Positions 39,501 through 47,849 of a DNA stretch of 64,000 bases are shown here, piece after piece. The position numbers and the translations under genes were made by a program. The notes under the pieces were generated by a model that saw only the letters and a program-made list of their open reading frames with translations, had not been told where the DNA came from and did no database searches. How positions within the stretch are numbered: the first letter of the stretch is position 1; every line of letters begins with the position of its first letter. This DNA is from JBPEWY01 sp965224095 (GTDB lineage: Bacteria; Bacteroidota; Bacteroidia; Flavobacteriales; Flavobacteriaceae): NCBI GenBank assembly GCA_965224095.1, contig OZ245039.1:3750723-3814722 (forward strand), given 5' to 3'.

Positions 39501-42226
39501 ATACATTGTATCTTAAAAAACCATCCATGCTTCCCAAATTGGATATACAGTATAAAGACTATACGGCCTGGCTTCTACAGAATAAAAAAACGGATAGCTA
39601 CAGGGAAGCCAAAGAATTTTGGATAAATAAGTTCAAGGAACCACAAGATCCCATTAATCTAAGCCTTCAACGACCCAGGCCAAGACTAAAAACTTATAAT
39701 GGATCGATTAGAAGATTTCAGATCAGTAAAGCATTGACAGAAAAAATTCAAACAGACATACAAAAAAGGGGGATTACACTTACCATGTATATCAATGCAC
39801 TTCTCAACATCTGGGTTAGTAAACTTTCAGGTAAAACAGATATTACTTTAGGGATGCCAATTTCCGAACGAATACATAAACAACTGGAAAATCAAGTAGG
39901 ACTTTATTTGAACATGATTGCTTGCAGGACCACATGGAAAGAAGATCTTTCGTTTGATGAGTTACTAGAACTATCGGCCTCTAATTTAAATGAAGTTTAT
40001 AAAAATAAAATATACCCTTTTGAAGAGTTAGTAAGAAATCTGGATCTCCCTCAGGATAACTCAAGATTCCCCTTGTTTGATATTGTATTCTCCGTTCAGA
40101 ATTTTACAAATCTGGATCTTTTAACAGAGCTGGTAGGTCAAATAGAAGCTCCAATTAGCGCGGAACCTTATGTATCGCATGAACATAAAAATGCCCAATT
40201 TGACATCACATTTAGATTTTTTGAAGCAGAAGAGTATATATATTATGAGGTTGAATATAATACGGATCTTTTCTCGGAAGAAACTATTGATCAGTATCAT
40301 GCATTACTGATGGTGATCATAGAACAATGTACACAATCTCCTAACTCACCTATAGGTGATCTCAATAACTGCAATGAAGATAAAGAAAAACGGCAGATAG
40401 AGGTTTTATCGGGTAAGAGTGCAGCAGTTTCTTATGAAGGTGACTTACTGTATTATTTAAACAAATCGTTTCAGGATCATATAGGAAAAACCGCATTGAT
40501 CTTTGGAGATAGTTCTTTTTCTTACGACGAGCTGGATAGATTGTCAAATAAACTGGCAAATTATATTTTAGCAACTCATGGTGATATTAGAGATCAGGCA
40601 GTAATGGTTTCAGTAGAAGTTTCCCCCTTGTTAATAGCTTCAATAATAGGCATTTTAAGATCAGGAGGTATCTATGTTCCGGTCAATACTATTATGCCTC
40701 AACAGCGACAAGATTATATTCAAAATGACGTTGGGGCGAAATTGGTGATCAATGATAGTTGGTTAAAAGAATTTGAGAAGAATGCAGACAAACTTTCCTC
40801 ATCATTTTCTGAGGTTGACAGGTCTTTAGATGCTCTTACATATATCATCTATACCTCAGGTTCTACTGGGAATCCTAAAGGAGTAATGATCTCGCATAAA
40901 AGTATTTTATCCTTATTTCTCAATACAAGGCAGGAAAAATATGAGTTTTCAGATAGATCTACTTGGACGTTGTTTCATAATTATTCTTTTGATGTATCTA
41001 TATGGGAAATCTTTGGAGCCTTATTATTTGGAGGGAAATTGATCTTGTTAAGAAGAGAGACGCTTTTGGATTTTAAAGCCTACGCAGAACTGATCACTTC
41101 TTTTGAAGTATCTATTTTAAACTTCACACCTAAGGTCTTTACCGAATTTGATCGATTTAGAAAATTACACCAGCTAGTTTTTCCCAGTGTACGTTATGTA
41201 GTATTTGCTGGTGATACCCTTGTTCCCGGAACTCTTGCTTCGTGGTACGATGCACACCCGGAATGCGAACTTATAAATATGTATGGAATCACCGAAATAA
41301 CGGTCCACGGTACTATTAAGGATCTAAAAAGGAAAGATATTTTTGACAGGGGGAATATTAGCAATGTCGGTAAGCCCATACCAGGAGTCAAAATGTATCT
41401 TTTAAACAAAAAGGGAAAATTTCTTCCGGAAGGAAGTATCGGAGAAATTTATGTTTCCGGAGATCAGGTCTCATTGGGCTACTATAAAAAAGAACAGCTT
41501 TCTGATGAACGTTTTATTGAGGAGACATTTTACGGACTTGGAAGATTGTATAAGAGCGGCGATCTAGCAAGGTGGCTGCCTAACGGAGATCTGGAATTTA
41601 TCGGACGAGAAGATTTTCAGGTAAAGATTAATGGATTCAGAGTTGAACTCAATGAGATCAAGTATGCACTTTTAGAAATTGAAGGTATTGAAGATGTACA
41701 CATTATGTCGAGGTCTGACAATGAAAAAACAGATGTGATAGCCTATTATGCCGCTGACCAGATGATGGATGCCTCGTACCTGAGATCGGTACTGAGTGAG
41801 CGATTACCCCACTATATGATCCCTGCCTTTTTAGTACATGTGAAAAAGATCGTCTTGAACGCCAACGGAAAAGCCGATGTGTCTCAACTACCTGATATAG
41901 AGCAGATTAAAAACAACAAAATGAACGGAATATTTGCTGAGGAAAGTGAAATTCGGGAAAAGGTAGCTTCCATTTTTTGCGAGATACTTGATTATCCAAT
42001 AATTGATCCGGATATGGACTTTTTCAATCTGGGTGGAAATTCACTTCAATTGGTAAGGTTGCATAATGAACTGGATACCAAATGGCCAGATATTGTTTCA
42101 GTACCAGACCTGTTTGAACTCAATTCTATTAATGAGATTGCCAACTTTATAGAAAAAAGAATTAATAGTGAGACACAAAGCGATGTGCAAAAAAATGTAA
42201 CAGATGTTGAATTCTTCGACATTTAA
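36584..42226 (+). CDS. Hybrid PKS-NRPS: KS-AT(vestigial)-ACP-C-A-PCP
   Basis: 1880 residues, after a 137-bp gap in which I see no signal. KS 1-420 has DTACSSS (near 158), EAHGTGT and NIGHTNSAAG, so it looks competent. The following region (about 505-700) aligns with AT plus post-AT linker but is about 190 residues instead of about 340. The Gln-Gly entry motif is lost (LVFDSTI), the nucleophile motif GHSLGE is GNGLGKL (570-576, Ser to Gly), HAFH is missing, and only the linker ELPVYVFDKERCW remains. Then a carrier domain (GGHSLNG near 759), C with HHIIADG (near 953), A with TSGSTGNPKG (near 1421) and MYGITEITVH, code DVWNVAMVHK, nearest the Thr signature DFWNIGMVHK, and PCP GGNSLQL near 1816. 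The carrier after the KS must be loaded in trans or the KS is non-extending. Confidence 0.93.
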   Translation: MKKVAIIGYSGIFPDAENLDDFARQLEEGVSAIGAIDSNRLTDTALPSQDYIYGGYLKDISSFDFSFFGISYGEAEEMMPEQRLLLQEAYKTFEHANYRLEDIKGSRTSVYVGDSQSHYYRLAKKFSPSLVSGNMKSLNAGRISRFFDLRGGAYSIDTACSSSLIGIIMACKDLQLEEVDMALICGVNLEIFPKERNSHLSLGVESALGSCRPFSSEADGTLSGETACCVLLKDYEKAVKDGDLVYGIINGFSSNQDASLSSSITAPSGEAQSELLKEAISKARLAYQDITYIEAHGTGTKLGDPIEIEGISKVFSGALKNKERVHVSSVKSNIGHTNSAAGLAGLMKVLLSFKNDMLFPSVNALPLNQFIDFEEAKVKVVTKALPWSSMIGKKKRIAGVSSFGLMGTNAHVIIEEPEERFHEVVKEAADEYTFCFSARSEKALKENISQWIDFLKNTKASLKEISPTLNTSRSVFEYRYLVKAKNSSKLIEVLQNKVELLKDRPQEIILVFDSTIAMSDKELTESISSFPVMSDFIEGNSSNSQKSLLLQYHSYKLLCNTGMKVSNMIGNGLGKLTIKILKGEYTLKEGLAQADVYEEKEGVTTESDLKEKAIKLLGRYKKDLCIVSLGYKGILGKVFREQLLNKQSHQVFGLNGKASLYSCLSTVMHAADHVDLTPLYQGVDFKKVELPVYVFDKERCWLREKEDIFLQDEEIVSKISEQKEPKEIHAPSVELLTKLWEEILKTKMSEKDDFFDLGGHSLNGQQLINRINETFGISLDIDALFEHGTPSEMYDHLMSQFENDNKEGGIKTISSVKKQKSYEVSYAQNRLWLLSKLSNNSASLHIPIDLQIKGKLDYEISRNVFQILVNRHESLRTVFQLQKAELKQLILNAEELDFRVTFEDITNKTSVETEAYVQKLHAHPFILEKEPLIRVHILKVAEEEHLIVITLHHIIADGWSITILQRELFYLYNTLYLKKPSMLPKLDIQYKDYTAWLLQNKKTDSYREAKEFWINKFKEPQDPINLSLQRPRPRLKTYNGSIRRFQISKALTEKIQTDIQKRGITLTMYINALLNIWVSKLSGKTDITLGMPISERIHKQLENQVGLYLNMIACRTTWKEDLSFDELLELSASNLNEVYKNKIYPFEELVRNLDLPQDNSRFPLFDIVFSVQNFTNLDLLTELVGQIEAPISAEPYVSHEHKNAQFDITFRFFEAEEYIYYEVEYNTDLFSEETIDQYHALLMVIIEQCTQSPNSPIGDLNNCNEDKEKRQIEVLSGKSAAVSYEGDLLYYLNKSFQDHIGKTALIFGDSSFSYDELDRLSNKLANYILATHGDIRDQAVMVSVEVSPLLIASIIGILRSGGIYVPVNTIMPQQRQDYIQNDVGAKLVINDSWLKEFEKNADKLSSSFSEVDRSLDALTYIIYTSGSTGNPKGVMISHKSILSLFLNTRQEKYEFSDRSTWTLFHNYSFDVSIWEIFGALLFGGKLILLRRETLLDFKAYAELITSFEVSILNFTPKVFTEFDRFRKLHQLVFPSVRYVVFAGDTLVPGTLASWYDAHPECELINMYGITEITVHGTIKDLKRKDIFDRGNISNVGKPIPGVKMYLLNKKGKFLPEGSIGEIYVSGDQVSLGYYKKEQLSDERFIEETFYGLGRLYKSGDLARWLPNGDLEFIGREDFQVKINGFRVELNEIKYALLEIEGIEDVHIMSRSDNEKTDVIAYYAADQMMDASYLRSVLSERLPHYMIPAFLVHVKKIVLNANGKADVSQLPDIEQIKNNKMNGIFAEESEIREKVASIFCEILDYPIIDPDMDFFNLGGNSLQLVRLHNELDTKWPDIVSVPDLFELNSINEIANFIEKRINSETQSDVQKNVTDVEFFDI

Positions 42227-42263
42227 AAATTCATTGTTAACTCAACCATAACAAAAAGAACAA

Positions 42264-45200
42264 ATGAGTGATATAGCTATTACAGGAATAAGTATGCGTT
42301 GTTCTGAAGCAAATAATGTAGATGAATTCAGCGCGATTTTAAAAGAAGGAAAGGTATGTGTTGGCCCTCCTGCGGAAAAAAGGATTTTAATATCCGGATT
42401 TTCGAAGAAAGAAACCTATTTTCCTTTTGGTTATATAAACGGAATAGATGAATTTGACCCCCAATTTTTTAATATTTCTAAAACAGAGGCCGATGCCATC
42501 AATCCCGCCCATCGATTAATTCTGCAAGCAGTATGTGAGGCTGTAGAAAATAGCGGGATGTCTCTAAAAAATGTTGCTAACAATAGAACAGGGCTGTTTG
42601 TAACGGTAAATCAAAATTTCTATAATTTTTTGTATCAGTCGCCAAGCCCGGAATTAGATTTTATTGGAGGGATGAATGCGGTATCATCCGGTAGAATTGC
42701 TCATTTACTGAATATAACGGGCCCTGTTTTTAATATTGATACCGCCTGCTCTTCATCCCTAGTGGCAATTCACGAGGCTGTTCAGAAATTGAAGAATCAT
42801 GAAATAGACACGGCCATTGTGGCCGGAGCCAGAGTGATCTATGAGTTTTATGAAAAAAGCGAGTTACATGGTAATGCAATTCTTTCTTCCGATGGGATGT
42901 GTAGGGCATTTGATGAAAAAGCTGATGGAACCTCCGGAGGAGAAGGCGTGGCAGCAATGATTTTAAAGAGAAGGGAAGAGGCCGAAGATGGTAAAGAGAT
43001 TATTCATGCAATTATCAAAGGAACAGGGATCAATCACGATGGTTCTTCATCCAATGGCCTGACCGCCCCTAGCCCAAAAGCCCAAAAGGAACTTTTACTG
43101 CAAACTGCCCAAATAGCTAAAATTGGACTTCATACGGTAGGTTATATTGAGACACATGGAACAGGTACAAAATTAGGAGATCCCATAGAGTATAAGGCAA
43201 TTCAAGAAGCTTTTGCTTCAAGCTCTGACACGTTCAAAGTACGTTTGGGAACGCTAAAGCCCAATATAGGACATTTGGATAATATGGCGGGTATATTTGG
43301 ACTCATCAAGGCCCTATTGGTAGTCAAAGAAAACCGCTTTTTCCCTTTGGCCAATTTTCAAAAGTTGAATGAATTTATAGTGAATGATCAAAGAATAGAA
43401 TTGAAGGCTGACGGAGAAGAATGGAAGTTACAAGAAGGAGAAAAAAGGAGGGCTGGAATCAGCGCCTTTGGGCTGAGTGGTACCAATGCACATGTGATCA
43501 TTGAAGAATACCAAACTCGCTCTTATAAAGGATCGAGCCCAGTTGATCATTTATGGGTCAAGGCCTCCGCCAAAAACAAACAGGTCTTGTCTCAATATGT
43601 AGATAATATCTCTAGATCAATCAAAGAGGCAAATCCAGATCAGTTGACTGCTATTTGCAATACCTTGAATATGAGTCGAAGTGATTTTGATCACCGTATC
43701 TCTTTCCTTGGAAAGGATAAAGCAGAACTTTTAAAAAACATTGAGAAAGAAAAGAAAGTTATTGCTTCACTTCAGGCCCAAAAACAAGAAACCAAAGTTA
43801 TATTTCTCTTTCTTTCAGATATACTAGATAATGATATGTTGAAATCCATAAATTTCACATCTGCATCATCTTTTTTTAAAGATATTTCCCTTGATACTGA
43901 TCATGATATTGATAATACAGTTGTTTTCCAAAAAGGTATCTACGATTATTTACAATACAGGGGTATTGAGGTCAATCAAATTTTGTGTCAGGGAGAAATA
44001 GCACAGATTGTCAGGCGGCAAATACAGAAAGGATCTTTAATGGAAACTTCTTATAAGGTTCCCAAAAAGAAAACTCCGATCGACTGGGGTAAAATAGAAC
44101 AGATATTAGCTGTGCTTTCTAAGCAAGAGCCCTTGTTATTGGTTGTTGGAGGAGATAAAGGAAATTTGGATAGAATTAAAAACATCACTCGATCGGTCGG
44201 GGTACAAATGATAGACCTGGTAGACAAGATATCTCAGGGGTGGGAGACATTATGGGCCATCTTATATAAAGAAGGCATACGCTTTAAATGGGAGGAATTT
44301 TATAAAGACCAAACTTTCTTTAAGGCACAAGTGCCGTCTTATCCTTTTGAAAAAACATCCTGTTGGAATCCAATTAAAAATCCATTAGTGTTTTCTGGAA
44401 AAATGAAGGTTGATACCACTGTAGAGCCTAGTGTTATTTCAAACCCTGTTAATATGGAACAAACCGTGATTAACATTTTGGGAGAGACATTGCAAAATGA
44501 CGCATTGACCTTGGAAGATGATTTTTTCGAATTAGGAGGAAATTCTATTGTAGGAATCCAGTTCATAAACAGAATCAATGATTTATATAAAGTAGATTTA
44601 AAGTTTGATGAACTTTATGATTGCTATTCTATATCCCAAATAATAGATCTTATCAATGATAAACAACCCTTGGTAAATAAAGACCATATTCCAGGAACGT
44701 CTCCGGACCAGACGGAAAATAACGATCAATTTCCTCTTACAAATACTCAATTGAGATTATGGATAGAATCACAAAGTGAAGAAGGATCTATTGCATACAA
44801 TATCAATCAGAATTATCAGATCAAGGGAGCTTTTCATATTGCCCATTTTGAGAAGTCTTTAAACCTGTTGATAAACAACCATGAAGCGCTTCGTTTGGTT
44901 TTTAATGTCAATGAAGAGGGAGAAGTATATCAAAAAATCTTAACAACATCTGAAGTAAACTTTTCATTAGAATTCATAAACGCCGAGGACGAACTAAATG
45001 AATATCAAGAATCTGAAATGATAAGGGAATTGTACAAACAGCCCTTTGATTTGGAAACGGGTCCTTTAATGCGGTGTTCGGTAATTCAATTTCAGAAGGA
45101 TTTGCATATAGTTGTATTGTCTTTTCATCATTTGATCTCAGATGGCTGGTCGGCCGGTATTTTCTTAAACGAACTTATGAGTAACTATGTTCAATTGAAT

Positions 45201-47849
45201 ATTGAAGAAGAGCTGTATTTTGACGGTCAGGGAAGTAATGCCTATAGAAATTATTTAAAATGGTTTCATGAAAACACCATGGAAAATAATCTCGTGGAAC
45301 ACAAAGATTATTGGAAAGAAAAATTAAAGGAACCTGTCCCACTATTAGATCTGGGAGCTAACAACAATACAAAAAGCTTTCAGGGAGCAATTTCCAGATA
45401 TATATTTGATTCAAAGCAGCTTATGAAATTCAAAGAGTTAGCTTCCAAGAATAAAACTACACTTTTTGTGATTCTAATGGCTGGAATACGATCTTATTTG
45501 TTTAGACTTACTCAACAAAATTGTATTATTGGGACACCTATTTCCGGCAGACATAAAAAGGAGTTTGAGAATATAATCGGATTGTTCTTAAATACGCTTC
45601 CTTTAAAAACAACAATCGGTTATGATCTTACATTCAATAACTGCATTCAGGGAGAAAAACAAACAGTTACAGAGGCATTACTACATCAAATATATCCATA
45701 TGATAAAATATTGGAAGATGTAAATAGGGAGAAGGAGGCCGGCTTTACTCTTTTTAATGTAATGGTGGTGTTACAAAATCAAAATAACAGATTTGATATT
45801 TTTGATCAAGCTCCCAATTCTACAATCCCGGTAGATATTGAAATAGAAAAAGGAATTGATATTGAGGATAAACCCGCACAATTCGATCTGACTTTTACGT
45901 TTTTTGAAACAGATGAGGCATTAGAGTTGGAGTTGAATTACAATAAAGACACTTTCGGTCGGGGGGAGATAGATTCACTGATCCAAAACTATGTGAATTA
46001 TTTTACCAACGCAATTGGCCATTCGGAAAAACCTATTTCGGAAGTAGATATCATATCTGAAGAGACTATCACTAAGATCAAGGATTTTAATAGAGAAATA
46101 GTTTTTAAAGAGGAGGATACATTGATCGATCAGTGGAAGGCCCAGGTAGCAAAGACACCCAATAGAATAGCATTGAGCTTTGATCAAAATGAATACAGTT
46201 ATAAAGAATTAGATGATCTTTCCGATCAATTTGCATATTACTTAAGTCGTGAATGCTCAATTCAAGAAGGAGAAAGTGTGGGTGTTGAATTAAACAAAAG
46301 TGAGTGGTTAGTGGTCTCCGTTTTAAGTATTTTTAAGATTGGAGCTATTTATGTTCCCATAGATCCTGATTATCCTGAAAAGAGGATTCATTTTATCAAA
46401 AAAGATGCAAAATGTAAACTGGTTATCGTTGAAAAGATCATCGATAGTTTTAAAAAGAACATGGATGTGTTTGAAGGTAAAACAATTGAATCTCCGGTAA
46501 GTTGTCAAAACGTTGCATATATAATTTATACCTCGGGTACTACCGGAAACCCCAAGGGAGTTTTAGTTGGCCAGAAAAGTATTGCTCATTATATAAAACA
46601 CCAATCTTTATTCTATAAGGTCGATGAAGATGATCGTTTTTTGCTTTTTTCCGGAATTTCCTTTGATGCTTCTATAGAGCAAATGTTTCTTCCTTTAACA
46701 AATGGATCTCAATTATTTATCACGAATAAGGACCTGATTATTGATGCGGAAAGGGCAATAGAATTCTTAATAATCTCAAAAATCACACATTTACATGCGG
46801 TTCCTTCCTATTTGAAACATATAAAGTACAATGAAAAATTATCTCTAAAGCGAATTGTTTCTGGCGGAGAAGAGTTTAATAAAATAGTTTTCGAGGAGTG
46901 GGGAGAGAAAATAACTGTCTATAATAAATATGGCCCTACTGAGATTACCATAAGTGCAATTCAGGGGGAAGCTTCAAAATATAAAAGCCTTAATAATATA
47001 GGAAATCCCATAGCTGGGGCAAATGTATATATTCTTGATGCAAATCATAAAATTCTTCCTATTGGTGTTTCAGGAGAAATATATATAGGCGGAATTGGAG
47101 TTGCAAAAGGATACTTAAATCAAAAGAAACTTACAAAAGAAAAGTTTATAGATAACCCCTATAAAAAAGGAGACATTCTTTACAAGACGGGAGATCTGGG
47201 AAAATGGATGCCAGACGGAACCATCGAGTTCTTAGGAAGAATAGATCATCAAATTAAAATAAGAGGGGTACGTATAGAACCCAACGAGATCATCCGGGAA
47301 CTGAACAAAATAAATGGGATTCAATCAAGTACGGTTGCTTTAAAAGAAATAGAAGGCGAGATGGAGATGATTGCCTATTATACCGGAGAAAATGATATTA
47401 CATCATCTGATATTCAAAAACAGTTGATAAAGAACCTCCCGCCATATATACTTCCGTCTTTTTACTTGTATTTGGATGAACTCCCCCTTACTCCAAATGG
47501 AAAAGTGGATAGAGATAGTTTACCACTTCCAAACCAACTATTAGTATCACAAAATAACACATACACACCTCCGGAAAATGAGGTAGAGAAAAGGATAGTG
47601 GAAATATGGCATTCTATATTTACTTCTGAGCAAATAGGAACCAACGATAACTTTTTTACTATTGGAGGAAACAGTATGAAAGCCGTAAAGGTATTGTTCA
47701 AAATCAATAATGAATTTGGCACGGCATTAGAGCTAAAAACCATATTTATGCATCCTACAGTTGGGGAATTGGCATCTCATATTATTTATATAAGAGAACA
47801 GGAGAATCTTATATCACAAAAAGATAAACTTAACGAAATAGAGTTATGA
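42264..47849 (+). CDS. Hybrid PKS-NRPS: KS-AT(vestigial)-ACP-C-A-PCP
   Basis: 1861 residues, same layout as the preceding gene. KS has DTACSSS (near 160), the variant ETHGTGT (His kept) and NIGHLDNMAG; NPAHRLILQ replaces the usual DPQxRxxL. A shortened AT relic (about 510-700) lacks the GQG, GHSxG (ILCQGEI near 572) and HAFH motifs and keeps only the linker VPSYPFEKTSCW. Carrier GGNSIVG near 758. C has HHLISDG (near 955). A has TSGTTGNPKG (near 1420) and KYGPTEITIS; code DAEHVGKISK, not recognised. PCP GGNSMKA near 1800. The stop overlaps the next start by four bases (ATGA), so translation is probably coupled. The tail ends LNEIEL and the next protein has a TubC-type N-terminus. Confidence 0.93.
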   Translation: MSDIAITGISMRCSEANNVDEFSAILKEGKVCVGPPAEKRILISGFSKKETYFPFGYINGIDEFDPQFFNISKTEADAINPAHRLILQAVCEAVENSGMSLKNVANNRTGLFVTVNQNFYNFLYQSPSPELDFIGGMNAVSSGRIAHLLNITGPVFNIDTACSSSLVAIHEAVQKLKNHEIDTAIVAGARVIYEFYEKSELHGNAILSSDGMCRAFDEKADGTSGGEGVAAMILKRREEAEDGKEIIHAIIKGTGINHDGSSSNGLTAPSPKAQKELLLQTAQIAKIGLHTVGYIETHGTGTKLGDPIEYKAIQEAFASSSDTFKVRLGTLKPNIGHLDNMAGIFGLIKALLVVKENRFFPLANFQKLNEFIVNDQRIELKADGEEWKLQEGEKRRAGISAFGLSGTNAHVIIEEYQTRSYKGSSPVDHLWVKASAKNKQVLSQYVDNISRSIKEANPDQLTAICNTLNMSRSDFDHRISFLGKDKAELLKNIEKEKKVIASLQAQKQETKVIFLFLSDILDNDMLKSINFTSASSFFKDISLDTDHDIDNTVVFQKGIYDYLQYRGIEVNQILCQGEIAQIVRRQIQKGSLMETSYKVPKKKTPIDWGKIEQILAVLSKQEPLLLVVGGDKGNLDRIKNITRSVGVQMIDLVDKISQGWETLWAILYKEGIRFKWEEFYKDQTFFKAQVPSYPFEKTSCWNPIKNPLVFSGKMKVDTTVEPSVISNPVNMEQTVINILGETLQNDALTLEDDFFELGGNSIVGIQFINRINDLYKVDLKFDELYDCYSISQIIDLINDKQPLVNKDHIPGTSPDQTENNDQFPLTNTQLRLWIESQSEEGSIAYNINQNYQIKGAFHIAHFEKSLNLLINNHEALRLVFNVNEEGEVYQKILTTSEVNFSLEFINAEDELNEYQESEMIRELYKQPFDLETGPLMRCSVIQFQKDLHIVVLSFHHLISDGWSAGIFLNELMSNYVQLNIEEELYFDGQGSNAYRNYLKWFHENTMENNLVEHKDYWKEKLKEPVPLLDLGANNNTKSFQGAISRYIFDSKQLMKFKELASKNKTTLFVILMAGIRSYLFRLTQQNCIIGTPISGRHKKEFENIIGLFLNTLPLKTTIGYDLTFNNCIQGEKQTVTEALLHQIYPYDKILEDVNREKEAGFTLFNVMVVLQNQNNRFDIFDQAPNSTIPVDIEIEKGIDIEDKPAQFDLTFTFFETDEALELELNYNKDTFGRGEIDSLIQNYVNYFTNAIGHSEKPISEVDIISEETITKIKDFNREIVFKEEDTLIDQWKAQVAKTPNRIALSFDQNEYSYKELDDLSDQFAYYLSRECSIQEGESVGVELNKSEWLVVSVLSIFKIGAIYVPIDPDYPEKRIHFIKKDAKCKLVIVEKIIDSFKKNMDVFEGKTIESPVSCQNVAYIIYTSGTTGNPKGVLVGQKSIAHYIKHQSLFYKVDEDDRFLLFSGISFDASIEQMFLPLTNGSQLFITNKDLIIDAERAIEFLIISKITHLHAVPSYLKHIKYNEKLSLKRIVSGGEEFNKIVFEEWGEKITVYNKYGPTEITISAIQGEASKYKSLNNIGNPIAGANVYILDANHKILPIGVSGEIYIGGIGVAKGYLNQKKLTKEKFIDNPYKKGDILYKTGDLGKWMPDGTIEFLGRIDHQIKIRGVRIEPNEIIRELNKINGIQSSTVALKEIEGEMEMIAYYTGENDITSSDIQKQLIKNLPPYILPSFYLYLDELPLTPNGKVDRDSLPLPNQLLVSQNNTYTPPENEVEKRIVEIWHSIFTSEQIGTNDNFFTIGGNSMKAVKVLFKINNEFGTALELKTIFMHPTVGELASHIIYIREQENLISQKDKLNEIEL

